64,000 bases of DNA from an uncultured Bacilli bacterium (GCA_934101595.1 CAKORR010000001.1:1-64000); one strand, 5' to 3'. Numbered from the stretch's first letter, positions 32,832 through 42,457 are shown. A program made the numbers and translations. The notes: generated from the letters alone by a model not told the origin.

Positions 32832-34194
32832 TTTTTTCACCTCCAACTAATATTTCGGACACTTTAATTGTCGGTTGACCAATGGTTACAGGAACCCAAC
32901 CACTTGATGCTCCACACATTCCTGGATCGATTTTTAAGTCATCCGCAACCATTTCAATATTTTTTAAAACTTGAACTGTATTTCCGATTAACGATGCTGA
33001 TTTAACACAATCAGTTACTTTACCATTTTTAATTAAGTAAGCTTCATTGGCTGCGAAATTAAAATCACCAGTTTCAACTGAAACACAACCTCCGCCTAAA
33101 CTTTTAACATATAATCCATCGTCTATGGAGCTAATCATATCTGATATTTTATCATTTCCTTTTTCTAGATAAGTGTTATTCATTCTCGAAACCGGAGCAT
33201 ATAAATAACTTTCTCTTCGAGAAGATCCTGTAAGGTGGCTATTTAATCGGCGATTATTTAATTCATCATTTAAATACGTTTTTAACACACCGCCTTTTAT
33301 CAAAATATTTCTTTTTGTTGGCATTCCCTCATCATCAATAGAGGTACTTCCCCACTTGTTTGGTAAAGTTCCATCATCTATTAAAGTAACTTTTTCACTG
33401 GCGATTTTTTCACCATTTTTGTTTGCTAATATTGATAAATTTCTTGATACTGCTTGAGCCTCTAAAGCATGACCACAGGCTTCATGAAAAATAACTGCTC
33501 CAAAGCCATTTTCAATAATTACAGGCATAGTTTTACCTTCAATAGATTTAGCGTATAGTTTTTTTACGCCAGAGATAACAAGGTTGTCTATATCTTTTTT
33601 TATATCAAGTGAATTTATAAATCCATCATCATTAGTGTTAGCATAGCTTAAATTTTGAGTAGAGATTTTTTCACCGTCTTTAAAAATAACTGATATAAAT
33701 ATTCTATTATATTTACGGTTTTCCTCTGTATATAATCCGCGATGATTACATATTGTAACTTTTTTATTTTTACTAAGTACACTGATATCCACTTGAGAAA
33801 CTCTTTTATCGCTTTCACGAATATATTTATCATATTCTTTTATTTTAGCAATAATGGTATCGTCAGTGTCCTTTTTTTCATGAAGTGACTTATAGTCGTG
33901 AGTTTTTTTGGCTTGTAATTTTATATTTTTAAATTTAATAGAAGAGGAAACAGAACTTTTTAATTCATCAATCGTTTCGGCTATTCTAGCTAAAGAAAAA
34001 TCATTTGTACTTGCGTAATAAATTTCTTCACCAAGAGCAATTCTAAAACCAATTCCTTTAGATAAATTTATGTTTATCTTATCAATTCTAGAGTCAACTA
34101 ATGATATTACTTTTGACTTTTCATCTTCTAAATAGATTTCACCAAAATCTGCCCCTGTAGACATAATCAAATTAATGCTTTTTTCTAAATCCAT
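32824..34194 (-). CDS. tldD: Metalloprotease TldD
   Basis: Catalytic subunit of the TldD/TldE protease. The zinc-binding motif is HEACGHALEA (residues 229-238). Further signatures are LIDDGTLPNKWGSTSIDDEGMPTKRN (in parts), NDELNNRRLNSHLTGSSRRES, and the C-terminal GMCGASSGWVPVTIGQPTIKV. The 456-aa length is usual. ATAGGAG serves the ATG. It begins 41 nt after dnaK, across a perfect hairpin that lacks a T-run, so it probably belongs to the heat-shock transcript. That position suggests a stress-linked proteolytic role. Confidence 0.93.
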   Translation of the reverse strand: MDLEKSINLIMSTGADFGEIYLEDEKSKVISLVDSRIDKININLSKGIGFRIALGEEIYYASTNDFSLARIAETIDELKSSVSSSIKFKNIKLQAKKTHDYKSLHEKKDTDDTIIAKIKEYDKYIRESDKRVSQVDISVLSKNKKVTICNHRGLYTEENRKYNRIFISVIFKDGEKISTQNLSYANTNDDGFINSLDIKKDIDNLVISGVKKLYAKSIEGKTMPVIIENGFGAVIFHEACGHALEAQAVSRNLSILANKNGEKIASEKVTLIDDGTLPNKWGSTSIDDEGMPTKRNILIKGGVLKTYLNDELNNRRLNSHLTGSSRRESYLYAPVSRMNNTYLEKGNDKISDMISSIDDGLYVKSLGGGCVSVETGDFNFAANEAYLIKNGKVTDCVKSASLIGNTVQVLKNIEMVADDLKIDPGMCGASSGWVPVTIGQPTIKVSEILVGGEKND

Positions 34195-34210
34195 GTTTTC
34201 TCCTATATTA

Positions 34211-34237
34211 AATTAAAGAGAATAAATCTCTTTAATT
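34211..34237 (-). other. mRNA hairpin between dnaK and tldD
   Basis: Perfect 10-bp stem AATTAAAGAG / CTCTTTAATT around a 7-nt loop, overlapping the dnaK stop. No T-run follows on the minus strand, so it is more likely a stabilising or processing element than a terminator. Confidence 0.55.
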
Positions 34238-36086
34238 ATTTTTCTTCGTATGATGCTTCTTCAACATCATCATCATTTTTCTTACTCTTTTTGTCTTTTT
34301 TAGAAGTTTCAGTAGCTTCGCCCGCACTTTGAGCAGCATTGTTCTTAGCAGCTTCTTCATAAACCTTAGTAGCAAGTTTCATAGCTATTTCATTTAAACT
34401 TTCAGTTTTCTTCTTAATGTCATCAGCTGTAGCTTTTTCATCTTTTAATGTTTCTTTTAATTCATCAAGTTTCTTTTCAGCTTCTTCTTTATCTTTGGCA
34501 TCAACTTTGTCGCCTAAGTCTTTTATAGCTTTTTCAGTAGCAAAGATCATAGAATCTGCTTCGTTTCTAACATCAGCTTCTTCTTTTCTCTTTTCATCAG
34601 CTTCTTTGTTAGCTTCGGCTTCTTTCATCATTCTATCAATTTCTTCATCAGATAAGTTTGTTGATGCAGTAATTGTGATTGATTGTTCTTTATTAGTTCC
34701 TAAATCTTTAGCTGTTACATTAACTATACCATTGGCATCAATATCAAATTTAACTTCTATTTGCGGAATTCCTCTTGGAGCTGGTGGAATATTAGTAAGT
34801 TGGAAATTTCCTAAAGTTTTATTGTCACTAGCCATTGGTCTTTCACCTTGTAATACATGAATATCTACGGCTGGTTGATTATCAACAGCAGTTGAGAATA
34901 CTTGTGATTTACTTGTAGGAATTGTTGTATTTCTTGGAATTAAGACAGTCATAACATTTCCTAAAGTTTCAAGTCCTAAAGATAAAGGAGTAACATCTAG
35001 TAAAACTAAATCTTCAACTTCACCAGTTAATACACCACCTTGAATAGCTGCACCCATAGCTACAACTTCATCTGGGTTAACACTCTTATTAGGTTCTTTT
35101 CCTAGTTCCTTCTTAACCAATTCTTGAATGTATGGGATACGTGTTGATCCACCAACTAGAATAACTTGGTCAATATCGCTAGTTTTAAGTTTGGCATCTT
35201 TTAAAGCTTTCTTAACTGGTTCAAGAGTTGAATCAAACAAGTCACGGCACAAATCTTCAAATTTTGCTCTAGATAAAGTCATTTCCATATGAACAGGTCC
35301 TTCATCAGTTTGAGCAATAAATGGTAAACTGATTTGAGCAGTTGTCATACCAGATAAATCTTTTTTAGCTTTTTCAGCAGCATCTTTTAAACGTTGCATT
35401 GCCATTTTATCTTTAGATAAATCAATAGCATGTTCTTTCTTAAATTCACTTATCAAATATTCTTGGATTCTTTCATCGAAGTCATCTCCACCTAAACGAT
35501 TATTACCGCTAGTAGCTTTAACTTCAAATACACCATCACCAAGTTCTAGAATTGAAACATCGAATGTTCCACCACCTAAGTCATATACTAAGATGGTTTG
35601 TAATTTGTCTTGTTTATCTAAGCCATAAGCTAACGCTGCAGCTGTTGGTTCATTAATAATTCTTTCTACTTCTAATCCGGCAATCTTACCAGCATTTTTA
35701 GTAGCTTGACGTTCAGCATCATTAAAATATGCTGGAACTGTAATAACTGCTTTAGTTACTTTTTCTCCTAAATAAGCCTCAGCATCTTTCTTTAGCTTTG
35801 CTAGTATCTTAGCACTGATTTCTTCTGGTGTATATTTTTTACCATTAGCTTCAACTTTTTCACTTGTACCCATTTTTCTTTTAATTGAAGAAATTGTGCC
35901 TTTAACATTGGTAACAGCTTGACGTTTTGCAGTTTCACCAACCATTTCTTCATCGCCTTTAAAGGCTACTACAGATGGAGTTGTTCTATTACCTTCAGGA
36001 TTAGTTATAACCTTAGGTTCTCCTCCTTCTAGTACAGCAACACATGAGTTTGTTGTACCTAAATCAATACCTATTATTTTACTCAT
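34236..36086 (-). CDS. dnaK: Chaperone DnaK (Hsp70)
   Basis: ATP-driven chaperone working with DnaJ and GrpE. Signatures: IIGIDLGTTNSCVAV at the N terminus, VPAYFNDAERQATK, LVYDLGGGTFDVSIL and VILVGGSTRIPYIQ. The substrate domain contains LLDVTPLSLGLETLG. The lid is helical, with a Lys/Asp/Glu-rich tail (KKDKKSKKNDDDVEEASYEEK). The 616-aa length is normal. An upstream in-frame codon at 36095 is less likely than the ATG at 36086, which AAAGGAATGATT serves. It is third in the hrcA operon. Confidence 0.98.
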   Translation of the reverse strand: MSKIIGIDLGTTNSCVAVLEGGEPKVITNPEGNRTTPSVVAFKGDEEMVGETAKRQAVTNVKGTISSIKRKMGTSEKVEANGKKYTPEEISAKILAKLKKDAEAYLGEKVTKAVITVPAYFNDAERQATKNAGKIAGLEVERIINEPTAAALAYGLDKQDKLQTILVYDLGGGTFDVSILELGDGVFEVKATSGNNRLGGDDFDERIQEYLISEFKKEHAIDLSKDKMAMQRLKDAAEKAKKDLSGMTTAQISLPFIAQTDEGPVHMEMTLSRAKFEDLCRDLFDSTLEPVKKALKDAKLKTSDIDQVILVGGSTRIPYIQELVKKELGKEPNKSVNPDEVVAMGAAIQGGVLTGEVEDLVLLDVTPLSLGLETLGNVMTVLIPRNTTIPTSKSQVFSTAVDNQPAVDIHVLQGERPMASDNKTLGNFQLTNIPPAPRGIPQIEVKFDIDANGIVNVTAKDLGTNKEQSITITASTNLSDEEIDRMMKEAEANKEADEKRKEEADVRNEADSMIFATEKAIKDLGDKVDAKDKEEAEKKLDELKETLKDEKATADDIKKKTESLNEIAMKLATKVYEEAAKNNAAQSAGEATETSKKDKKSKKNDDDVEEASYEEK

Positions 36087-36148
36087 ATTAATCATTCCTT
36101 TCTTTATTATACGATGGTTTAATCCATCTTTGAGAGTAATTTAATTAT

Positions 36149-36688
36149 TTATTCATTTACTTTAACCATTGCTACGCGAATTACTTTGTCTTTGTATGTA
36201 TAGCCTTTTTGCAATACTTCTAAAACAACTCCGGAAGGCAATGATTTGTCATTTTCTGTTAAAACAGCTTCCATTTTTGTAGGATCAAATTCTAACCCTT
36301 GGCAAGGAATTTCCTTAACCTCTGCATCATTTAATATATTTATTAAATTAGCATATATCATTTTAAAGCCACTTAAGAATTTTGACACCTCATCTGAAAG
36401 ATCTCTATCATCTAATAATATAGCTCTTTCAAAATTATCAGCTATCGGCAAAATCTTAGAAATCAAGGCTTCACCATCATATTTGTAGATGCGACTGATT
36501 TCATCATCATAGCGTCTTTTCATATTTTGCATTTCAGCGCTCAATCTTAAAACTTTGTCATTAAGTTCACTTTTTTCTTTTTCAAGGGCTTCAACATGTT
36601 TATTATTCTTTTTAGCCTTTTTTTCTTTTTTTTCTAAAGCCTCAACTCTTTTAACATTTTCAATCTCATCTGTTTTCAAAGTCATCAT
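36149..36688 (-). CDS. grpE: Nucleotide exchange factor GrpE
   Basis: Exchanges ADP for ATP on DnaK. A Lys/Glu-rich N-terminal coiled coil (residues 1-60) is followed by LRLSAEMQNMKRRYDDEISRIYKY and the C-terminal beta domain with GLEFDPTKMEAV and VLEVLQKGYTYKDKVIRVAMVKV. 179 aa. The start overlaps the hrcA end by 23 nt; two ATGs and a TTG lie close together, so the first residues are uncertain. Second gene of the CIRCE operon. Confidence 0.95.
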   Translation of the reverse strand: MMTLKTDEIENVKRVEALEKKEKKAKKNNKHVEALEKEKSELNDKVLRLSAEMQNMKRRYDDEISRIYKYDGEALISKILPIADNFERAILLDDRDLSDEVSKFLSGFKMIYANLINILNDAEVKEIPCQGLEFDPTKMEAVLTENDKSLPSGVVLEVLQKGYTYKDKVIRVAMVKVNE

Positions 36689-37688
36689 CCTTTCCTAATA
36701 GAGCTATGTAATCATTTATATACTTCATAAGGCCCACAACTCTTGCATATTCCATTCTCTTAGGCCCTATGATAGCTATAGTTCCTTCTTCGCCATTTAT
36801 ATTATATTTACTTTTTATAACGGTGGCATTTTCATCAAACTCAGACTCATCGCCAATATATATTTTTATACCTTCCGAATCACTTGATGCCGCATTTTTT
36901 ATGAATTCATCATTTTCGAGCTTTTTAATTATACGTTTCATATCATCGGCATTTTTGTATTCTGGCTGGTCTAATAGTTTTACTTTACCATTTACATGAA
37001 CATTTGAAGAATTTTCCATGAAGTTTTTGAATGAATCATAAAATATATTGTATATAGCTTCATATTCCTTAATTTGTTTAGATATTATTGGCTTAATTTC
37101 AAATTCAAGTCTTTTTGAGATATCGCAAATTGGTGTCCCAATAAGTAGCTTATTAATTATTTCACAGGTTTTTACAACTTCTTTCATTTCCGTATTTGGC
37201 GGTAAAATAAATTGCTTGTTTTCCACAACTCCCTTATCCGTACAAATTAAAGCCACAACTTTATTTTCATCAAGGGGAATTATGCTAACCTGTCTAAGTA
37301 AGTTATCGGCACTATTAGCACCTAGAACAACACTAGTATAATTAGTTATGTCACTAATTATTTCCATACATTTTCCAATTGCGTCATTCAATTGAAGTTG
37401 TTTGTTATTAAATATAGTTTGAAGTTTTAAAACATCTTCACCAGTTAGTTCCTTTGGTTTCATTAAATTATCAATATAATATTTATATCCTTTTTCCGAA
37501 GGGATTCTTCCCGAGGATATATGATTTTTTTCAATGTATCCCAAATCCTCAAGAACCATCATTTCATTTCTAATAGTGGCACTAGAGCATTTAAATTTCT
37601 TACATAAAGATTTGCTGCCTACTGGCTTTATTGTTTTAACATAATTCTCAACTATTTCTTTTAGCAAGGATTTTTGTCTTTGTTCCAT
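36666..37688 (-). CDS. hrcA: Heat-shock repressor HrcA
   Basis: Repressor of class I heat-shock genes that binds CIRCE. The N-terminal winged helix carries LLKEIVENYVKTIKPVGSK and FKCSSATIRNEMMVLEDLGYIEKNHISSGR (in parts). The C-terminal half has the family phrases GANSADNLLRQVSIIPLDENK and IAIIGPKRMEYARVVGLM. Its length of 340 aa is normal. GGTGATAT serves the ATG. Two CIRCE operators frame its own promoter 10-85 nt upstream, giving autoregulation of the operon hrcA-grpE-dnaK-tldD-pmbA-dnaJ. Confidence 0.97.
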   Translation of the reverse strand: MEQRQKSLLKEIVENYVKTIKPVGSKSLCKKFKCSSATIRNEMMVLEDLGYIEKNHISSGRIPSEKGYKYYIDNLMKPKELTGEDVLKLQTIFNNKQLQLNDAIGKCMEIISDITNYTSVVLGANSADNLLRQVSIIPLDENKVVALICTDKGVVENKQFILPPNTEMKEVVKTCEIINKLLIGTPICDISKRLEFEIKPIISKQIKEYEAIYNIFYDSFKNFMENSSNVHVNGKVKLLDQPEYKNADDMKRIIKKLENDEFIKNAASSDSEGIKIYIGDESEFDENATVIKSKYNINGEEGTIAIIGPKRMEYARVVGLMKYINDYIALLGKDDDFENR

Positions 37689-37700
37689 TATATCACCGCT

Positions 37701-37727
37701 TTAGCACATCTTTTATCCAAGTGCTAA
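37701..37727 (-). promoter_or_regulatory. CIRCE operator, proximal copy
   Basis: TTAGCAC and GTGCTAA in the standard 27-nt CIRCE spacing, located downstream of the -10 box and 12 nt before hrcA. Confidence 0.88.
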
Positions 37728-37731
37728 TTAT

Positions 37732-37760
37732 ATTATATGACTATCGTTAGCACTTGTCAA
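37732..37760 (-). promoter_or_regulatory. Consensus sigma-A promoter of the heat-shock operon
   Basis: TTGACA (37755-37760), 17 bp, TATAAT (37732-37737) on the minus strand. The -35 lies inside the distal CIRCE. Confidence 0.9.
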
Positions 37761-37774
37761 CCATAAAGTGCTAA
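37747..37774 (-). promoter_or_regulatory. CIRCE operator, distal copy
   Basis: TTAGCACTT and AAGTGCTAA separated by 10 nt (one more than consensus), overlapping the -35 of the hrcA promoter. Confidence 0.85.
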
Positions 37775-37782
37775 TAAATTAT

Positions 37783-37807
37783 AAAAAAAAAAGAAACTAC
37801 ACGTTTC
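37783..37807 (-). terminator. Terminator of the 163-aa unknown gene
   Basis: GAAAC / GTTTC short stem followed by about ten T on the minus strand; overlaps the stop codon. Confidence 0.6.
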
Positions 37808-38288
37808 TCATAAATATTTCTGCTCTATGTATGTCATAGAAATTAGCAACATCCTCATTAATATCGTCAAAGATTGATTTAATAGCATCAATTATTGAAA
37901 TATTTAATTCTGATTCTTTTTTTACATAGATAAGTTGCTTGATGAAAAAATCTAAATCTTTTAATTTTAAACTTAAACACTCCACAAGCCCTTTATAAGC
38001 TTCGCTTTTATTTTGAACTATCATTCCGGCATACTCTATAGTAGCTAGTTCTTCTTCAGTAAATAAAATACTATAATAATAATCCATAAAAGCCTTTATA
38101 CTCTCTTCTTCGCATTTCTTTTCGTATTTTTTTATCTCAGCATTTACACCGTTAATCTTAGTATCTGTGTAATTAAGATCTTTCATAAGTTCATTTATAT
38201 CACTTTTTTCTAACGATGTATAAATTCTTTTTGGTTTTCCATCCGTTTGAAAATAGTGATTAAATTTCTTTTCTTGTTTGTTAATCAT
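37797..38288 (-). CDS. Cytosolic helical protein, unknown
   Basis: 163 aa from the ATG at 38288 (AGGAAG is well placed; a GTG at 38297 is the alternative). Predicted mostly helical, with charged coiled-coil-like stretches (AEIKKYEKKCEEESIKAF, KGLVECLSLKLKDLDFFIKQL). No family is recognised and no catalytic motif is visible. It has its own TTGACA-18-TAGTAT promoter and its own terminator, placed between topA and the heat-shock operon. Confidence 0.55.
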   Translation of the reverse strand: MINKQEKKFNHYFQTDGKPKRIYTSLEKSDINELMKDLNYTDTKINGVNAEIKKYEKKCEEESIKAFMDYYYSILFTEEELATIEYAGMIVQNKSEAYKGLVECLSLKLKDLDFFIKQLIYVKKESELNISIIDAIKSIFDDINEDVANFYDIHRAEIFMRNV

Positions 38289-38367
38289 TTTTGCCACTTC
38301 CTCTTTCGTGTTTTTTTATACTACTATTTATTTATGCATATTGTCAACAAAAATAACAAATAATTAA

Positions 38368-38398
38368 GAAAAAATGTGATTATTTTTTATAACCACAT
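38368..38398 (-). terminator. Terminator of topA
   Basis: ATGTGGTT / AATCACAT stem (one G-T pair), then T6 on the minus strand. Confidence 0.75.
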
Positions 38399-40401
38399 TC
38401 GTCGCATGTTACATCTTCTTTTTTTTGAACTAATAATCCCTTACACTCAGGGCATATTCCAACCGGTAAATACCATGTTGCTAACTTACATTTTGGATAA
38501 TTACTACATCCATAAAAAATTTTATTACGTCGAGTTTTTTTCTCTACTATAGCACCATCGCATTTAGGGCAATCCATGATCTTTTTTACCTCTTCAGCAT
38601 CTTTTTTTATATATTTGCATGATGGATAGTTACTGCAAGCTGTAAAACTACCATATTTTCCATTACGGATAACAAGTTCACTGCCACACTCAGGGCATAG
38701 CTCACCGGTTTTAGTTGCTTCCTTTTTTTCCATATCAGTAAATGCTTTTTCCACAAGAGGCTCAAATTCATTATAAAAATCTCGCAAAACCTTTACATTA
38801 TCAAGTTCATGATTTGCTATTTTATCTAAATCATTTTCCATATTAGCCGTGTATTTTACATTTACCAAATTCGAGAAAAATTCTTGTAATTTATCTGTTG
38901 TTTCAATTCCAATTTCGGTTGGATGAAATTTCTTTTCTTCGATTGAAACATAACCTCGATCTTTTATTGTTTGCATTATTGTTGCATATGTGCTTGGTCT
39001 TCCAATACCCAAGCTTTCTAATTCTTTAATCAAACTACTTTCAGTATATCTGCTTGCCGGCTTAGTGAAGTGCTGTAGTTTTTTTATTTCTTCAGAAGCC
39101 AAAACAGTACTATTATAATCTTTTAAATTAGGAAGTTTTGATTCATCTTCTTCCTCATAGCCCTTATAGATTTTTAAATATCCATCAAATATATTAACAC
39201 TTCCTGTTGCTTTAAAAGTATAACCATTATTCATTAATATTAGTGTAGTATTTTTAAAAACCGCATCAGCCATCAATGAAGCAAGTGCTCTTAAATAGAT
39301 TAAATTATATAATTTATATTCATCTGGTGTTAAATATTTTTTTACCATACTTGGTGTTCTATTTATACTAGTTGGTCTAATTCCTTCATGAGCATCTTGA
39401 ATGTTTTCATTAGATTTTCTTACCTTAACACTGCCCACATATTCTTTACCATAATTATTTTCTATGTATTCATATGTTTCTTTAATAAATACTGGAGAAA
39501 TACGAACACTATCAGTTCTCATGTAAGTGATCAAACCGACAGTTTCACTACCTAAATCAACACCTTCATATAACTTTTGAGCAATTTTCATGGTTTTAGA
39601 AGCACTAAAATTTAATTTCGTTGATGCTAATTGTTGAAGGGTTGATGTTTTAAATACTTCTTTTGACTTGCGCTTTAGTTCTTTTTCTTTTATATCATCA
39701 ATTTGAAAAGCTTTGTTCAAATTTTTTATAATTTCATCGGCTTCATCTTCACTTTTTATGGTTACTTTCTTACCGTGAAATTTTTCTAATTCGGCGTTGA
39801 AATCACCAAATGACGCTTCGATAGTCCAATATTCTTCCTCTTTAAAGGCTAATATTTCTCTTTCCCTATCAACAATTAATTTTAAGGCTACCGATTGGAC
39901 TCTTCCTGCACTTTTACCACCAGTCTTGCTACGCATAAGCTTACTCAATCTAAAACCTATGATTCTATCTAGTATTCTTCTGGTTTCTTGACTTTTAACT
40001 AAATCATAATCTATTTTACGAGGCTTTTTTATTGCATCTATTACAACATTTTTAGTGATTTCGTTAAATACAACTCTATCATACTTATCGTCGCTTAAAC
40101 CCAATTCGTCATACAAATGCCAACTTATGGCTTCTCCTTCGCGGTCAGGGTCAGTTGCTAGATAAACTCTGTCAGCTTCTTTAGTCAACTTCTTTAAGCT
40201 TTTTATATCTTTGCTTTTGCCCTTAATAGCAACATAAGTGGGTTTAAAATCATTTTCTATATCAACCCCTAAGCCAAATTTCCCTGTAGTTGCGAGATCT
40301 CTAATATGCCCTTTTGAAGATACTACATTATAATCATTTCCTAAATATTTTTCAATTGTTTTACTTTTTGCTGGTGATTCTACTATTACTAAATTTTTCA
40401 T
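38380..40401 (-). CDS. topA: DNA topoisomerase I
   Basis: Type IA topoisomerase relaxing negative supercoils. The TOPRIM domain starts at NLVIVESPAKSKTIEKYLG and includes the acidic ATDPDREGEAISW. The catalytic Tyr is in GLITYMRTDSVR. LESLGIGRPSTYATIM is also diagnostic. The C terminus carries zinc-ribbon modules with Cys4 sets: CPECGSELV to CSNYPSC, CPKCDGAIV to CSNYPKC, and a third, CPECKGLLV to CDECG. Complete at 673 aa. AAAGGATATC serves the ATG. It follows the LTA-synthase-like gene; rbgA-rnhB-topA order is usual apart from that insertion. Confidence 0.97.
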   Translation of the reverse strand: MKNLVIVESPAKSKTIEKYLGNDYNVVSSKGHIRDLATTGKFGLGVDIENDFKPTYVAIKGKSKDIKSLKKLTKEADRVYLATDPDREGEAISWHLYDELGLSDDKYDRVVFNEITKNVVIDAIKKPRKIDYDLVKSQETRRILDRIIGFRLSKLMRSKTGGKSAGRVQSVALKLIVDREREILAFKEEEYWTIEASFGDFNAELEKFHGKKVTIKSEDEADEIIKNLNKAFQIDDIKEKELKRKSKEVFKTSTLQQLASTKLNFSASKTMKIAQKLYEGVDLGSETVGLITYMRTDSVRISPVFIKETYEYIENNYGKEYVGSVKVRKSNENIQDAHEGIRPTSINRTPSMVKKYLTPDEYKLYNLIYLRALASLMADAVFKNTTLILMNNGYTFKATGSVNIFDGYLKIYKGYEEEDESKLPNLKDYNSTVLASEEIKKLQHFTKPASRYTESSLIKELESLGIGRPSTYATIMQTIKDRGYVSIEEKKFHPTEIGIETTDKLQEFFSNLVNVKYTANMENDLDKIANHELDNVKVLRDFYNEFEPLVEKAFTDMEKKEATKTGELCPECGSELVIRNGKYGSFTACSNYPSCKYIKKDAEEVKKIMDCPKCDGAIVEKKTRRNKIFYGCSNYPKCKLATWYLPVGICPECKGLLVQKKEDVTCDECGYKK

Positions 40402-40411
40402 GATATCCTTT

Positions 40412-42457
40412 CTAATGAGAAGCTTGACTTATCATTTCTTCATTATTATCATTATTTTTCATGTCATCTAATCTATTTTCTAAATATGCAAAATAATTAT
40501 TTTTAATAGCACTATTGCTCATACTTATTTTTAGATGAACTTTTTCGTTGATAGCAAGTATATCGCTTTCTGTGTATACACCCTCTTGGTACGTAGTCAA
40601 TTTACTACTTGCAGCATTATAGTAAGCAGCACTGTTTTTCCAAGATCCATCAGCAAATATAACCATACTTTCATAATCACTAGATAATAAGTCATGCCCC
40701 ATGTAAAGCCTTGGATCATAATCTAAATCGCAAAGATTAGCAATGGTAGGAACTATATTTACATATGATGTATAATCAAGAAACTCCTCTGCTTCAATTT
40801 CACTATTATATATAACAAATGGTACTCTTTCAACCTCATAATTTGCTAAATCGTACGACAAAACTTTACTTATTGTGCTATTTGATAGGCCATATGGATA
40901 ATGGTCACCATACAAAACAATAACCGTATCACTTAATTTGCCACGTTCCTCTAGTCCTTTAATTAATACGCCTAAACCATTATCTAATACTTTTAATTTA
41001 GACATATATCTCTTTAAATCCATAGGATAATCATAATCTTTTAACAAATCAAGATATTTATCACCTAAGATACTTGAAACACTATAAGGTTGATGAGAAC
41101 TTACTGTTGTAAGCCATGTCATGAACGGCTTTTCATCATTCCACGAATCCATTATTTCCAAGAACTTATTCATGAAATCTTCATCACTTGCCCAATTTCG
41201 ATATTCATTTTGATATGGAATATTTAAGTCATTAACACCGTAGTATCTTTGAGATCCAGCGTTAGAATGAATTGTGCTTCTATAATAGTAAGCTTCCGTA
41301 TAGTCATGCATTGATGTGGTATAATAATTATTTTTGTTAAACAAGTTAAAAATTGAGGTAAAATAAGTGTTATTTTTATAAATATTAGCCGTACAACTAT
41401 TATAAATTGAATATAATCCCGTCATTCCCGACAACTCATTATTACCAGTTGAGCAACTATTTCTTGGACTATAATTATTTTTCCAATGCCATCCTTCACT
41501 ATACAATTTGTAAAAATTAGGATATAATTCTGGATTAATAAAAATATCGTTCACCGACTCCATCATAATTACAATGACATTTTTATCTTTAAATAACCCA
41601 GTATAATTATTTTTTTCAGTTATGTTTTGACTTAAAAAATAATTATTTAAATTCTTATAAGTTGGATTTTGTTCTGATTTAGCAATGCTTATCAAAGTAT
41701 CTTCATCAGCGACTTTTCTTTCGTTATCAGTAGTACCTTGTTTATCATTAAATATAATATCATCAACTTTTTCTTCGATTGGGAAAAATTTAGTTCTTAA
41801 ATCAGACAAAGAAAACTTTAAAACTCCAAGTTCATTAATAGTAGTACTAGGAACTAGAGGATTTATTGCTAAATCAAGATTATCTTTTAATTGATACTTA
41901 TTTTGCATAAAAGGAATCGTTAAAGTTGAGTAATATATTAAAAATACTGATACAAAAAGTGAGGCAAAGACTCCTATCTTTTTAAAGATATATTTTTTCT
42001 TTACTTCTTTTTTTAATTCTGGTTTTTCTATATAAACTCTTTTATCTAAAAATATATAATATAAAACGATAAGTATAAAAGGAATAAATATTAAATAAAA
42101 GGATAGATTAAAACTTTTAATAAATTCCCTTACATAATCTTTAACTGCCCCTAGTTGACTAGTTGTATTTAATGACATATAGACCCCAATAAAGTTATTA
42201 AATCCTAATTGTAAAAAAGAATATACATTAAAAATAAATACTAGCACAAGATTTATAATAATAGAAATTTTATTTTTAAAAAATGAACTAATAAACGATA
42301 CCAACAAGGATATCATTATCAAATACACACTAATTCTCGCGATAGCCCATCCAAAAAAAAGATTATTACTTAATATTCTAAATAATAATTCTATTAATAT
42401 AGTAGTTGTAAATATAATCAAAAAGTTTTTTAAAAAACTATTAGATATTTTCTTCAT
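40412..42457 (-). CDS. LTA-synthase-like membrane sulfatase/phosphoglycerol transferase
   Basis: Membrane enzyme of the LtaS family, which polymerises glycerol phosphate onto a lipid anchor or decorates glycolipids. About five transmembrane helices (residues 10-200) precede an extracytoplasmic sulfatase-fold domain. The domain has VIVIMMESVNDIF (metal-binding Glu), SPRNSCSTGNNELSGMTGL containing the likely nucleophile Thr, WLTTVSSHQPYS and IVLYGDHYPYG (Asp-His). The ATG at 42457 lies within the end of rnhB, with GAAGGTG upstream. 681 aa. Whether it makes true lipoteichoic acid is not shown by the sequence. Confidence 0.85.
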   Translation of the reverse strand: MKKISNSFLKNFLIIFTTTILIELLFRILSNNLFFGWAIARISVYLIMISLLVSFISSFFKNKISIIINLVLVFIFNVYSFLQLGFNNFIGVYMSLNTTSQLGAVKDYVREFIKSFNLSFYLIFIPFILIVLYYIFLDKRVYIEKPELKKEVKKKYIFKKIGVFASLFVSVFLIYYSTLTIPFMQNKYQLKDNLDLAINPLVPSTTINELGVLKFSLSDLRTKFFPIEEKVDDIIFNDKQGTTDNERKVADEDTLISIAKSEQNPTYKNLNNYFLSQNITEKNNYTGLFKDKNVIVIMMESVNDIFINPELYPNFYKLYSEGWHWKNNYSPRNSCSTGNNELSGMTGLYSIYNSCTANIYKNNTYFTSIFNLFNKNNYYTTSMHDYTEAYYYRSTIHSNAGSQRYYGVNDLNIPYQNEYRNWASDEDFMNKFLEIMDSWNDEKPFMTWLTTVSSHQPYSVSSILGDKYLDLLKDYDYPMDLKRYMSKLKVLDNGLGVLIKGLEERGKLSDTVIVLYGDHYPYGLSNSTISKVLSYDLANYEVERVPFVIYNSEIEAEEFLDYTSYVNIVPTIANLCDLDYDPRLYMGHDLLSSDYESMVIFADGSWKNSAAYYNAASSKLTTYQEGVYTESDILAINEKVHLKISMSNSAIKNNYFAYLENRLDDMKNNDNNEEMISQASH

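Noticed and set aside
34417..34860. 147-aa plus-strand frame opposite dnaK
   Set aside because: Serine-rich antisense shadow of the dnaK coding sequence, without a ribosome binding site.
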